IMG/VR virus record: IMGVR_UViG_3300045996_001092
Location: 1 to 38,967 of that record
Direction: 5' to 3' (one strand)
From: a virus
DNA length: 38,967 nucleotides
Made by a program: the position numbers and the translations under genes. Of this stretch, positions 29,733 to 36,851 are shown in pieces (position 1 is the stretch's first letter; every line of letters starts with the position of its first letter). Below the pieces are notes generated by a model, which saw only the letters and a list, made by a program, of their open reading frames with translations, was not told where the DNA came from and did no database searches.

Positions 29733-30020
29733 TTACGCGCCGAGGCCCGTAGTGATGTAGATGGTCCCCGAGCCTGCGGCCATGATTGCAGCCAGCCGGG
29801 TTGCGTTGTTCTTGGTAAAGCACTCCGTCTGCCCTGCGCCAATCGGGCGCATGGAGACCGTCGCCGTCTGTGCGGTCGTTCCCCAGCACACATGCACCAG
29901 GCCCGAAGTGCCGTTGTGGATGCGGACCTGGCTGTCCGTTGCGCTCATGGTCTGGAGTTCGGCGGAAGTGGTCGAGACGGCCAGGATGTGGTCGGCGTTC
30001 GGCTCAAAGACTTTGCTCAT
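29733..30020 (-). CDS. Small beta-rich virion-region protein
   Basis: A 95-residue protein rich in Thr, Ala and Gly (DHILAVSTTSAELQTMSATD; CWGTTAQTATVSMRPIGAGQ; GSGTIYITTGLGA). It looks like a small beta sandwich. It lies between the fiber-like gene and terminase; a head-decoration or fiber accessory role is possible but not shown. Confidence 0.65.
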   Translation of the reverse strand: MSKVFEPNADHILAVSTTSAELQTMSATDSQVRIHNGTSGLVHVCWGTTAQTATVSMRPIGAGQTECFTKNNATRLAAIMAAGSGTIYITTGLGA

Positions 30021-30036
30021 GGTGTTTCCTTGGGGA

Positions 30037-31437
30037 TCAGGTGACAGCGCCGAGGAAGGAAGCCGCCATTGGGAAGTAAGTCGCTCTGACGCTGTACTCT
30101 GCGGCGGCTGGAATTACCTCGTTGCTAAAGCGGGTCCAGTACGCTTTTGCAAGCGTGGAGCCGCGCTCTTGGAAGAACACCGCCCCGGCCTGCGGAGAGG
30201 CACCAACAGCGTCCTCGATGTCCTCGATCCTGTACGCCACCCCGAAGCCCGTAGAGGCGCGGTAGATTGCAACCTCATTGGGGAAGCCGGGAACAGCGGT
30301 GTCCACGGTGGAGGCTTGCGTCTGGATAACGTCCCGAAAGCCGTTGCTGTACTTGATGGTATCCATCAGGGTAATGTTCGCGGCGCACATCGGAGCAAAG
30401 TAGCCCACCGAGCACAAAGCGTCTCGGGTCATGTTGATGGTGTGATCCACCGTCAGGCCGTTACTGTCAAACGTGTGCGTCAGGGTTCCATCCCACAGCT
30501 TGAAGCTGCCCCCAGCGTCGAAGGTAGAGTAAGCCTCATAGGTCTGCGTCACCACCAGGGATTGAACGGGAACACGCGCACCAAAGCTGCTTGTGTTCGT
30601 TCCGAGGGACACTCCATCTGCAGTGATGGCGGATGTGATGTTCCGAGCAGCCCCTGAGCGTCCTTCGTGGGCTAGCACCCAATCTTCGGTGACTGCCTCG
30701 CCGTTCGGCTTGGAGCGGATGGCGCACTCATAGACCGAATCAAGCGTCATCACCTCAAAGGAGCCTGTTTGATTCAGGAGGGCCGCTTTGGTCGTCACCG
30801 TGCGTCCTGCGTACACCACAGAACCGGAGATCCGGTGATAGAGCCAGCCGCGAGCCGTACCAGCGCCCCCCGAGGGAACGTGCGCCGGATCATCGCCTTG
30901 GAACACCGCCGTACAGGTATGCGGCCCGTCCGTGAGCCCCGTAGCCACCAACTGGGTAGCCCCAGCTAGGTCCGTGGCCGGGTTGATCGTCGTGGCGCTC
31001 CAGGTGCTGATGTCTACGATCTGCTGGCTTGGCAGGCCTGAGTCAATGGTGAAGCGCCAAATGCCGCCTCGGTTATCGCGGAAAGACCTAAAAGAGAGCT
31101 GAGTGCCTACGAAATTCAGCGTGAAGCTGTCACCAACTGTCGTCGTGTAGACGTTTGGCTGACTGCCAGTTGTGTAGGTGCCGGTCAGAGCCGATGCCAG
31201 AACATCCGCGCTCGGGATAATCTCCCCACCCTTGCTGCCAAACAGGATGAACAGGTCGTCCGCGTCCTGCTGCATCCGAAACTCGTAGCCCTTGCCGTTG
31301 ATCTCGTACCCAACCCAAAAGCGATCAGTGTTGCCGTCGCCTCTGTAGTAGAGCCCTGCGACTTGGCTGGACGACTTCACAAGAGAGAAGAGGGAGCCGC
31401 CCCCTCCCGCCCTAAGTCTGCCGATGCCTCGTTGCAT
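30037..31437 (-). CDS. Tail fiber-like protein with sugar-binding-like module
   Basis: A 466-residue protein starting MQRGIGRLRAGGGGSLFSLV. About residues 75-200 (LTGTYTTGSQPNVYTTTVGD; GTQLSFRSFRDNRGGIWRFT; GLTDGPHTCTAVFQGDD) read like a carbohydrate-binding jelly roll of the kind found in phage fibers, and the rest is strand-rich too. It may bind a surface sugar of the host. It is the first late gene, upstream of terminase rather than behind the tail genes. AGGACACC precedes ATG 31437. No catalytic motif is seen. Confidence 0.65.
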   Translation of the reverse strand: MQRGIGRLRAGGGGSLFSLVKSSSQVAGLYYRGDGNTDRFWVGYEINGKGYEFRMQQDADDLFILFGSKGGEIIPSADVLASALTGTYTTGSQPNVYTTTVGDSFTLNFVGTQLSFRSFRDNRGGIWRFTIDSGLPSQQIVDISTWSATTINPATDLAGATQLVATGLTDGPHTCTAVFQGDDPAHVPSGGAGTARGWLYHRISGSVVYAGRTVTTKAALLNQTGSFEVMTLDSVYECAIRSKPNGEAVTEDWVLAHEGRSGAARNITSAITADGVSLGTNTSSFGARVPVQSLVVTQTYEAYSTFDAGGSFKLWDGTLTHTFDSNGLTVDHTINMTRDALCSVGYFAPMCAANITLMDTIKYSNGFRDVIQTQASTVDTAVPGFPNEVAIYRASTGFGVAYRIEDIEDAVGASPQAGAVFFQERGSTLAKAYWTRFSNEVIPAAAEYSVRATYFPMAASFLGAVT

Positions 31438-31449
31438 GGTGTCCTAAAT

Positions 31450-31478
31450 GAAAAAAGCCGCCCGGGTTAGGGGCGGCT
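31450..31478 (-). terminator. Leftward terminator before the first late gene
   Basis: Leftward AGCCGCCC, seven-base loop, GGGCGGCT, then TTTTTT. It lies only 12 bases before the fiber-like gene start, upstream of all late genes. Late transcripts must start below it or read through it. Confidence 0.88.
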
Positions 31479-31602
31479 GAAGATTGCCAGGAGGGCAACT
31501 GCTGAAGGTTTGGGGCGCTATCCGTAGGTGGTGCCGATGCTGCTAGCTAGATACGCGATCATGCTGCGCGAGCGTTGGCCCGGGAGTGTGTGGAGTGACC
31601 CC

Positions 31603-31680
31603 AAAGACAAAAGCCCCGCGAGTGCGAGGCTTGAAAAACTGCGGAGGCAATTCCGCACGCCCAATGTCGCAGTTTTTGTC
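31603..31680. terminator. Compound hairpin region of the late control segment
   Basis: Three nested structures: (a) AGCC-C-CGC-GAGT-GCG-A-GGCT (31612-31631), followed leftward by TTTTGTC; (b) AAAAACTGCG (31634-31643) with CGCAGTTTTT (31668-31677), a 10-bp stem with a 24-base loop that would work in either direction; (c) inside that loop TGCGGA (31640-31645) with TCCGCA (31652-31657), which competes with stem b. GACAAAA (31606-31612) and TTTTGTC (31674-31680) can close the whole block. Between this block and the terminator at 31450-31478 (31481-31600) I see no gene beyond a 14-codon frame. Confidence 0.7.
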
Positions 31681-31696
31681 TTACTCTGCAATACGC

Positions 31697-31939
31697 CTAT
31701 GTCTCACTTTTCCAGCGGTAGAACACCGGAGCGCCGCGAGATGCGGTAGGCGGGGTGAGCAAGACACTCCCGCTCGCCACAAGCGCCTCCAGTGCACGGA
31801 GAACCGCCTTGCGTGCTGCCCGGCGTTCCTTGAGGTCCAGCGTCCTCCCATTTGCCACGTAGCGCACGATCTGCACCATGCGGAAGTCACGGCCAGGATA
31901 GGCCCCCATGAGGTCGATGATTTCAGACGCGAACTTCAA
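31697..31939 (-). CDS. Small helical phage protein, HTH-like
   Basis: An 80-residue protein from TTG 31939; GGAGGAAG lies eight bases upstream, so the rare start is well supported. ASEIIDLMGAYPGRDFRMVQ, then IVRYVANG and AARKAVLRALEALVASGSVL suggest a winged-helix form, ending with PPTASRGAPVFYRWK as wing. It overlaps the regulator-like gene upstream. It is the last gene of the replication operon. Probably DNA-binding; target unknown. Confidence 0.7.
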   Translation of the reverse strand: MKFASEIIDLMGAYPGRDFRMVQIVRYVANGRTLDLKERRAARKAVLRALEALVASGSVLLTPPTASRGAPVFYRWKSET

Positions 31940-32315
31940 AGGCTTCCTCCACGCGGCGCACCGCAGATTGCAAAAGCAGGTCGTAGCTATCCACGGTCAG
32001 CCCCATGCGGCGGGCTGCTACGTGCTTGCCGTGATTCCGGCCCGATGTGTGCCGCCCGGGGTATTCCGCCTTGAGGACGGCTCGCTCCGGTCCGGCTAGG
32101 TCGTCGTAGACCACCTGCACCTTGCGGGCGTGGCGGTCGTTCGGGCGGATGTGCGGGGCTTCCGGCATGTCGTCCGGGTTCCAGTCAGGAGGGGCGCGGT
32201 ACTGGCTTTCCAGGCTTCCGCACTGAGTAGCGGGCAGAGGGTGCGGCCACTCTCCCGACCAGCACCAGCGGCTCCAATTCAACAGCTCCTCGTGGATGTG
32301 GTCAGGTATCGTCAT
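31923..32315 (-). CDS. Late-regulator-like phage protein
   Basis: A 130-residue protein. The start at 32315 overlaps the HNH stop (ATGA). The N-terminal part (MTIPDHIHEELLNWSRWCWS) and the body are like the antiterminator- or sigma-region-4-like regulators coded just before late genes: VYDDLAGPERAVLKAEYPGR, then ARRMGLTVDSYDLLLQSAVR and RVEEAFEV form a helical HTH-like end. By position it is where lambda-type phages keep the late activator Q. It has no clear zinc motif. Role inferred. Confidence 0.65.
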   Translation of the reverse strand: MTIPDHIHEELLNWSRWCWSGEWPHPLPATQCGSLESQYRAPPDWNPDDMPEAPHIRPNDRHARKVQVVYDDLAGPERAVLKAEYPGRHTSGRNHGKHVAARRMGLTVDSYDLLLQSAVRRVEEAFEVRV

Positions 32316-32842
32316 GCGCGTCCCGTGAAACCGGGGTGATATAGGCGCTTCGCAGCCACGTATGCCGCATGAGCCTCCTCTGCGGTGTCGAATCTGCCCA
32401 ATGGCACAGTTCGCCCATTGCACTGAATCTGAGCCAGAAAGCGACGCCCTTTGGGGGTAACACCTCTTAGACCTGCGGCCCCCACTTTCTTCTGACCGTT
32501 CTGCACGTTCAGTTGACGCGGCACATCGCGAAGATTGGCAAGCCGGTTGTCCGTGCGATTCCCGTTGATGTGGTCGATGTCGTTGTCAGGCCACTTTCCG
32601 TACACATAAAGCCAGGCCAAGCGATGCAGTCGGTACTTGACGCCTTTGATACCTGCTCGCAAATACCCCATTTCATCCAAGCCGCCGACCGGATCTCCAG
32701 CGAGAACCACGTTGTTGTAGCCGTTCGTGCGCCACGTAAACACGCCCGTTTCAGGGTCATAGGCTACGAGGGCTCGGAGCCTTTCAGCCGTCAGCTCCTC
32801 CTGGACGGCATCCGGTACTTGCCATGTCTCGTCCCGCTTCAT
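32312..32842 (-). CDS. HNH endonuclease with AP2-like domain
   Basis: A 176-residue homing-type nuclease. FTWRTNGYNNVVLAGDPVGG begins the NUMOD-like part; the HNH core is LHRLAWLYVYGKWPDNDIDH with INGNRTDNRLANLRDVPRQL (D-H pair, two Asn). The C-terminal segment GLRGVTPKGRRFLAQIQ, then TVPLGRFDTAEEAHAAY is an AP2 DNA-binding domain. Such genes are mobile in phages. The start at 32842 abuts the previous stop (TAATG). Confidence 0.9.
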   Translation of the reverse strand: MKRDETWQVPDAVQEELTAERLRALVAYDPETGVFTWRTNGYNNVVLAGDPVGGLDEMGYLRAGIKGVKYRLHRLAWLYVYGKWPDNDIDHINGNRTDNRLANLRDVPRQLNVQNGQKKVGAAGLRGVTPKGRRFLAQIQCNGRTVPLGRFDTAEEAHAAYVAAKRLYHPGFTGRA

Positions 32843-33018
32843 TACAGATCCACCTCGTTTTTCAGCGCCCACAGCATGGCCGCGTGCTCGGCGCGGGTCA
32901 GTTCGATCACAGAGCCGGGCGGCACCACGGTGTACAGCTTCGCGTTCAGGCTGATAAGGTCGTCGGTGGTAAACCCGCGCCACCAATCCCGCAGCCTCGT
33001 TCTGATGTCCCGCTTCAT
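32842..33018 (-). CDS. Small hypothetical protein, 58 aa
   Basis: ATG 33018 has AGAGGAAGGGCG upstream and the stop overlaps the next start (TAATG). The basic start is RDIRTRLRDWWRGF, followed by TVVPPGSVIELTRAEHAAML. No known family. The good ribosome site and coupling to the next gene support it. Confidence 0.6.
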   Translation of the reverse strand: MKRDIRTRLRDWWRGFTTDDLISLNAKLYTVVPPGSVIELTRAEHAAMLWALKNEVDL

Positions 33019-33059
33019 GTGTCGCCCTTCCTCTGTTTATTTGTTGGAGTGGAGCCGGT

Positions 33060-33617
33060 CTATTCCGCCGCAGGAACGTCCACGTATTCCCGCTTCGGCG
33101 TGTAGGGGAAGGTGATCGGAACGTGACTCTTGCCGTTCGTGTAGGTGCAGCCGTTGGGCTCACGGAAAATCCGCCCGTCGATGTCGTAGGCTTGCCCGTT
33201 GAAACGGTCGGGTTGCTTGAAAACGTGCCCGCAGCGCTTGTTCTGCATCATCCCGTCGCCGTGGTCGAACCACTCATCGTCCGCGCCGGTCAGCGGGCCG
33301 AGCGGCTGAAAGCGTGCCAACAGGGTGAAAGTGTCAACGCACCACGACGCGGAAAACCCGCTGTGACCCTGCGCCGAAAAGATCGCGAGCAGTTGCAACA
33401 GGGCGTCTGCCATCCAGCGGTCGGGGCTGTCCTTGGGCTCTGCAAGCGCGTGACGCAATTCCATGCGGGCGTGGCGGATGCTGTTCGTTTCGCCGACAAG
33501 GCGCACCGCCAAGCGAACCAACAAGCCAACGGCCCATTGCCGCAGCCGGTCAACCTGACTCCGTAGACTCCAGTGGAAGCGCGAAGCTGGCACCGCTGCA
33601 ATCATTCCTTCGTCCAT
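33060..33617 (-). CDS. Conserved phage protein of unknown function
   Basis: A 185-residue protein. The N-terminal half is helical (LRQWAVGLLVRLAVRLVGET; ARMELRHALAEPKDSPDRWM). The second half has a strongly conserved look: LLARFQPLGPLTGADDEWFD, then NGQAYDIDGRIFREPNGCTY and ITFPYTPKREYVDVPAAE, a common phage protein known to me only as a hypothetical. GAGAGAAC precedes ATG 33617. No metal motif other than a lone RCGHVFK. Confidence 0.75.
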   Translation of the reverse strand: MDEGMIAAVPASRFHWSLRSQVDRLRQWAVGLLVRLAVRLVGETNSIRHARMELRHALAEPKDSPDRWMADALLQLLAIFSAQGHSGFSASWCVDTFTLLARFQPLGPLTGADDEWFDHGDGMMQNKRCGHVFKQPDRFNGQAYDIDGRIFREPNGCTYTNGKSHVPITFPYTPKREYVDVPAAE

Positions 33618-33665
33618 GTTCTCTCCTATGTGCCAGGCAGGAAGGGAGCGCCTGGCGATCTCCGT

Positions 33666-34166
33666 TCAACCCATGAGCCCGGCAAACGGGTTGCCCTGCG
33701 TCTCTTTCCACCGCTTGTTTAGCTTGATGGCGGAAACAGTCGTGGGCGGGATGTTCAGTTCCCGGGCCAGCGCAGCCCCTGTCTTGTCGCTAGACCGGAT
33801 GTAGCGGGCAATGCTCATATCCCTCTCGGAGCGCTCCCGAGACTTCAGCCCTGCGATGTGCCGACGCATCTGCGTGTCTGCCCGCTTGGCGGTCCTGCGG
33901 GTTGCCTCGCCCCGGGTAATCAGCTCCAGGTGGTCAGGGTTCAGGCACAGGCGGTTGCCGCACTTCGCCGTGACGTACCGGCCCTTCGGGATCTCGCCCT
34001 TAGCCAGAGTCCACACCTCGCGGCGAGGCTGGACGGTCTGCGTCGAGCGCGTGTCGCCCTTGCGGATGGTCAGCTTTGGCCTGCCTCCGCTGTCTTGGGA
34101 TTGCGTCCACAGCATGCAGTCGCAGTCCTCGGCGCACCGTTCCATGAACCATTCCAGAGTACGCAC
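33666..34166 (-). CDS. HNH-like nuclease with C-terminal HTH
   Basis: A 166-residue protein from GTG 34166. Two cysteines in CAEDCDCMLW, then the zinc-His type nuclease core AKCGNRLCLNPDHLELITRG, as in phage HNH proteins (C-G-N-x-x-C-x-N-P-x-H). The end is a helix-turn-helix (TGAALARELNIPPTTVSAIK). Probable homing-type endonuclease. Its start overlaps the stop of the next upstream gene by one base. Confidence 0.8.
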   Translation of the reverse strand: MRTLEWFMERCAEDCDCMLWTQSQDSGGRPKLTIRKGDTRSTQTVQPRREVWTLAKGEIPKGRYVTAKCGNRLCLNPDHLELITRGEATRRTAKRADTQMRRHIAGLKSRERSERDMSIARYIRSSDKTGAALARELNIPPTTVSAIKLNKRWKETQGNPFAGLMG

Positions 34167-34390
34167 TACGCGGTCCTCCAGACTCGCCAGCCCTCACGGC
34201 TCTTAAGCACCGAGAACTTCATGCCCGGCATCCGGGTAGCCGTCCAGCGGGCATGTTGGGCTCGCTCTGCATCAGGGATAAGGAAGCTCTGGCCGACCTG
34301 CAAAGCCCTCATGGTCTGCCGCTCCTCAGATGCTGGGCGTCCCTTGCGCATCGTCATGGGTACGCCGTCCTCTATCGTGTATGTGCTCAT
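34166..34390 (-). CDS. Small conserved phage protein
   Basis: A 74-residue protein with the pattern MRALQVGQSFLIP, then WTATRMPGMKFSVLKSREGW and a closing VWRTA, a frequent accessory phage protein of unknown role. The N-terminus (TYTIEDGVPMTMRKGRPASE) is typical too. Joined by ATGA overlap to the Ref-like gene. Confidence 0.75.
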   Translation of the reverse strand: MSTYTIEDGVPMTMRKGRPASEERQTMRALQVGQSFLIPDAERAQHARWTATRMPGMKFSVLKSREGWRVWRTA

Positions 34391-34683
34391 GCTTGCTGTT
34401 TCTCCAGTTCCAAAAGTTCCAAGGCGTCGTTCAGCAGGTCTTGCTGGTCGAAACCGTGATATCGGGGGAACGCTTTCGTCCCAAGACCGTGAACACCAGT
34501 GGCTCCGGTGTGATGCTCCACGCATAGCGGGATGAGCGTCTTGTAGTCACCCTTGCCCCATCCTCCGGTGCGCAGGTGATGCAGTTGGACGGGGCCAGGC
34601 GCGTGAGGGCCGTGGATGCGTCGGCAAGCCATGCAGCCAAGTTCGGCCAATCGGTTCTTGTGCTCACGCTCGTCCTTGGTCAT
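34387..34683 (-). CDS. Ref-like RecA-dependent nuclease family protein
   Basis: A 98-residue protein with the compact HNH-type fold of the P1 Ref family: CMAC (Cys17, Cys20), VQLHHLRTGGWGKGDYKTLI (His35, His36), PLCVEHH (Cys54, His57, His58) and GVHGLGTKAFPRYHG. P1 Ref cuts DNA within RecA D-loops; the phage homologues probably help recombination. It lies directly after the NinB gene, a recombination mediator, which fits. Confidence 0.82.
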   Translation of the reverse strand: MTKDEREHKNRLAELGCMACRRIHGPHAPGPVQLHHLRTGGWGKGDYKTLIPLCVEHHTGATGVHGLGTKAFPRYHGFDQQDLLNDALELLELEKQQA

Positions 34684-35078
34684 GCCGCCTCCGCGTAAAC
34701 CTCGACCCCACGGTCAGCGGCGGTCGCGTGCAGAAACTCCAGCCATTCGGAGAACTGCGATTTGGAGAACTTGCTTGTCCGCTGCCCGAGCATCACGAAC
34801 CCGCCATCAAGGCCCGGCGCTACCCGGTTCTGCTCCTTGCGGAAGGCGGCGGTTAGCAAGTCTTTCCACTCGTCCGACGACAACCTCTCCATGCGACCAT
34901 TCACCGGCCACACAAGCTGATCACTAAACGCTTGCAGAATCGGCCACTGAGCCGCGTTTTGGTCTGTGCTGCGCTTGGGCTCGTCCACCGTCACTGCGTA
35001 CCCCGCAGGCGCGTCCTGTACCGCCCTGACAGCGTTTTGCCGGGCGAGGTCGTGATTGAGAATGAAGGTGCGCTTCAC
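34680..35078 (-). CDS. ninB: NinB/Orf-type recombination mediator
   Basis: A 132-residue NinB-family protein from GTG 35078 (GTGA overlap with the previous stop). Key parts: KRTFILNHDLARQNAVRAVQ, PKRSTDQNAAQWPILQAFSD and SSDEWKDLLTAAFRKEQNRV, with TSKFSKSQFSEWLEFLHATA at the end. Lambda NinB (Orf) helps load annealase on SSB-coated strands, replacing RecFOR. Erf in the rightward operon would be the partner here. Confidence 0.9.
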   Translation of the reverse strand: MKRTFILNHDLARQNAVRAVQDAPAGYAVTVDEPKRSTDQNAAQWPILQAFSDQLVWPVNGRMERLSSDEWKDLLTAAFRKEQNRVAPGLDGGFVMLGQRTSKFSKSQFSEWLEFLHATAADRGVEVYAEAA

Positions 35079-35443
35079 GGCCAGCACGCCCACTTCTCGC
35101 GGACATGAAAGACCGCCTGCTCCCAAGTCGCTTCCCGGTAGCCGCCGTCCACAGTCCGAATCAGCGCCTGCCACGGTTCACGCGAGCGGCGATAGAAGAC
35201 GATGGGCTCACCCGTGCCGTGCGCTTCGGCCTGACGGACTGCTTGCGCCCACCAAGTAGGCCGGGCTAACCGCTCCTGTCGCTTGATCTCCACCGTAAAG
35301 CCTTGCAACTCCAGGCAGTCAGCGCCGCCCTTGCGGGCTTGGTCTACGTTGCGCGTGACCAGCACGCCAAGCTCATCGGAGAGTAGCTTGCACAGCTCAC
35401 GCTCGCCCACCTGGCCCTTATTTCGGCTGCGTGCGCCGCTCAT
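35075..35443 (-). CDS. PD-(D/E)XK nuclease, possible junction resolvase
   Basis: A 122-residue protein. SRNKGQVGERELCKLLSDEL gives the helix Glu, ARKGGADCLELQGFTVEIKR gives the Asp and the E-x-K (GGAD...EIK), the full core of a PD-(D/E)XK nuclease. Size and helix-first order resemble Hjc-type Holliday resolvases and related phage endonucleases. WWAQAVRQAEAHG follows. Near NinB and Ref it likely works in recombination or in resolving replication junctions. Confidence 0.82.
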   Translation of the reverse strand: MSGARSRNKGQVGERELCKLLSDELGVLVTRNVDQARKGGADCLELQGFTVEIKRQERLARPTWWAQAVRQAEAHGTGEPIVFYRRSREPWQALIRTVDGGYREATWEQAVFHVREKWACWP

Positions 35444-35615
35444 TCCAGACCTTCCGCGCCGCCTGTATCTCCTCGCTTGCAGGAGAGAACCGGGGGCATG
35501 TGTGCTGCGGGGGTAGAAACTCCCACCGTGGGCCGAGCAGGCACAGCGCAAAGCCGTGCCGAGCCATCTGCCCGCTTTGCTTGGGGGACCATTGGGAGCA
35601 GAGGAGACAGGCCAT
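35418..35615 (-). CDS. Small cysteine-bearing protein
   Basis: A 65-residue protein; AAGGAGG lies 9-15 bases upstream of the ATG at 35615. It starts MACLLCSQWSPKQ with a CxxC, later GFALCLLGPR and HTCPRFSPASEEIQAARKVW. Four cysteines could bind a zinc ion. It overlaps the nuclease gene by 26 bases in another frame. No known function. Confidence 0.6.
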   Translation of the reverse strand: MACLLCSQWSPKQSGQMARHGFALCLLGPRWEFLPPQHTCPRFSPASEEIQAARKVWNERRTQPK

Positions 35616-36302
35616 TCATGCGGCCTCCTTAAACTTGAGCAAGGGCGACAAGTGCCGCGACTGCCACGCTTGGAACTTGTCCGTTGCCAGCGGCTGCAAT
35701 GCGGTCCATCCGATAGGCCAATCCATTAACCACTCCTGCGCTTCCGGGGTCACTTGACCAAATACCGTCCTCCAGGCCCTGCATGAAGGATGCTTTTGCA
35801 TGGAAGGAGCGCAGTAGTTCCCTTGGGTCGTCGGCGTATGCAAGTAGCCAATGCCGCTCCCGAATGTGGTCGCCACCCAGGTCTTTCGCGGCAAGGGAAA
35901 TCGCTCGGGTTTCGTAACCCATCTCGTCGAGGTCATCTGCTGCGCGGTCAATTGCGCGTCTTTGGACGTTCTCGGCAAAGACGTACCGGGGAGCGACATC
36001 TGCCACGATCCGTCTTTGCTCCGGCCAGAGATCGTCCGCAGTGTTTTTCCCCGCAGCCGCAGAGGAATAGGCTTGACAGGGAAACCCGCCAGATACGATG
36101 TCAACCACCCCTCGCCAGGGCTCTCCGTTGAAGGTGCGGATGTCGCTCCAGATGGGGAAGGGCTCAAGGATGCCGTCATCCTGACGCCGCTCAAGGATGC
36201 GGGCTGGATAGTCGCTCCATTCAATGGCGCAGACTGTTCGCCACCCAAGGAGCTTTGATGCGAGCAAGCCGCCCCCAGCGCCCGCGAAACACGCCAGTTC
36301 AT
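35616..36302 (-). CDS. Overprinted frame on the methyltransferase gene
   Basis: A 228-codon open frame, shifted against the methyltransferase, starting four bases after it and ending 13 bases beyond it. Its N-terminal two thirds are Ser/Pro/Arg-rich and may be just a high-GC shadow. Its end is not random: LHTPTTQGNYCAPSMQKHPS, then GQVTPEAQEWLMDWPIGWTA and LQPLATDKFQAWQSRH match a motif set (EWLMGWPIGWT) that I know from C-terminal parts of many phage proteins, often called methyltransferase. So this region may be coded in both frames. Start unknown; a shorter product from an internal start is likely if it is made. Confidence 0.45.
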   Translation of the reverse strand: MNWRVSRALGAACSHQSSLGGEQSAPLNGATIQPASLSGVRMTASLSPSPSGATSAPSTESPGEGWLTSYLAGFPVKPIPLRLRGKTLRTISGRSKDGSWQMSLPGTSLPRTSKDAQLTAQQMTSTRWVTKPERFPLPRKTWVATTFGSGIGYLHTPTTQGNYCAPSMQKHPSCRAWRTVFGQVTPEAQEWLMDWPIGWTALQPLATDKFQAWQSRHLSPLLKFKEAA

Positions 36303-36306
36303 TCAT
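35629..36306 (-). CDS. dcm: C5 cytosine DNA methyltransferase
   Basis: A compact 225-residue enzyme. Motif I is FAGAGGG (7-13), motif IV GGFPCQ with the nucleophile Cys77, motif VI ENV (112-114), motif VIII HIRERHW (148-153), and motif X GNGQVP (208-212). The target recognition region between VIII and X is only about 45 residues, much shorter than in host enzymes. It methylates cytosine in a short site, probably to guard phage DNA from host restriction. Start overlaps the stop of the gene upstream (ATGAATGA). A second open frame covers nearly the whole gene. Confidence 0.88.
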   Translation of the reverse strand: MNELACFAGAGGGLLASKLLGWRTVCAIEWSDYPARILERRQDDGILEPFPIWSDIRTFNGEPWRGVVDIVSGGFPCQAYSSAAAGKNTADDLWPEQRRIVADVAPRYVFAENVQRRAIDRAADDLDEMGYETRAISLAAKDLGGDHIRERHWLLAYADDPRELLRSFHAKASFMQGLEDGIWSSDPGSAGVVNGLAYRMDRIAAAGNGQVPSVAVAALVALAQV

Positions 36307-36463
36307 CCCTCATCTGCTTAACCGGCAGGCGCATTGCTGCAAACTCGCGCAGCCGCTCCTCCAATTTGCTGACCAACCACGCATTGCGGGCTGCTTCGTC
36401 TTCGGGGTAGTGCCTCTCGCTCAAGGCGCGAAGCGTCTCGATCTGCTGGTTGATGGGGGTCAT
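36299..36463 (-). CDS. Small helical protein, 54 aa
   Basis: Starts at ATG 36463, with CAGGAGCATCGC upstream and four bases into the previous gene's end; its stop overlaps the methyltransferase start. Two helices: NQQIETLRALSERHYPEDEA and LVSKLEERLREFAAMRL. No family recognised, but coupling on both sides and a good ribosome site support it. Confidence 0.6.
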   Translation of the reverse strand: MTPINQQIETLRALSERHYPEDEAARNAWLVSKLEERLREFAAMRLPVKQMRDE

Positions 36464-36627
36464 GCGATGCTCCTGATCTGCCGCTGAAACTCGGTCACGC
36501 TGCCGTAAGCAGCACGGCGCATGTAGTTGACGGCCCAGCGCACCGCATCGCGGCTATGCCTGCGGCCATCGGTCAGGATCTGGAAGGCGGCAGCGGCAAG
36601 CCGCTCCTCGATGTTGGGGGTGGTCAT
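36460..36627 (-). CDS. Small hypothetical protein, 55 aa
   Basis: ATG 36627 follows GAGGAGC. TTPNIEERLAAAAFQILTDG, then RRHSRDAVRWAVNYMRRAAY has the look of a winged-helix or small DNA-binding fold, with a basic surface. Function unknown. Joined by ATGA at both ends. Confidence 0.6.
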   Translation of the reverse strand: MTTPNIEERLAAAAFQILTDGRRHSRDAVRWAVNYMRRAAYGSVTEFQRQIRSIA

Positions 36628-36851
36628 GCTTGCTCCTCGGCACAACGGCGGATGGCCTCGGCCAGCTTGAGAGCAAACGCCTTGTTGATCGTCAGGCGGA
36701 CAGAGCCCCAGTACTCGACGTTCTCCGGCGTGGTCGTGCGGATCTCGACACAGCCCAAGCTATCGGCGTCAGGGCCAACTTCGATATAGGTTCCGCGGTC
36801 GTCGTCGTAGACGCGGCGGATGGTTTCCAGGCTCACGCGGTCGTCGTTCAT
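36624..36851 (-). CDS. Small conserved phage protein
   Basis: A 75-residue protein. LETIRRVYDDDRGTYIEVGP, then ENVEYWGSVRLTINKAFALK and a final helix LAEAIRRCAEEQA form a mix of strands and helix. I recall similar small phage proteins without a function. The start at 36851 overlaps the P-like stop (ATGA). Confidence 0.65.
   Translation of the reverse strand: MNDDRVSLETIRRVYDDDRGTYIEVGPDADSLGCVEIRTTTPENVEYWGSVRLTINKAFALKLAEAIRRCAEEQA

Noticed and set aside
13374-31437. Diversity-generating retroelement in the fiber or tail genes
   Set aside because: No reverse transcriptase gene and no template/variable repeat pair were seen anywhere in the window.
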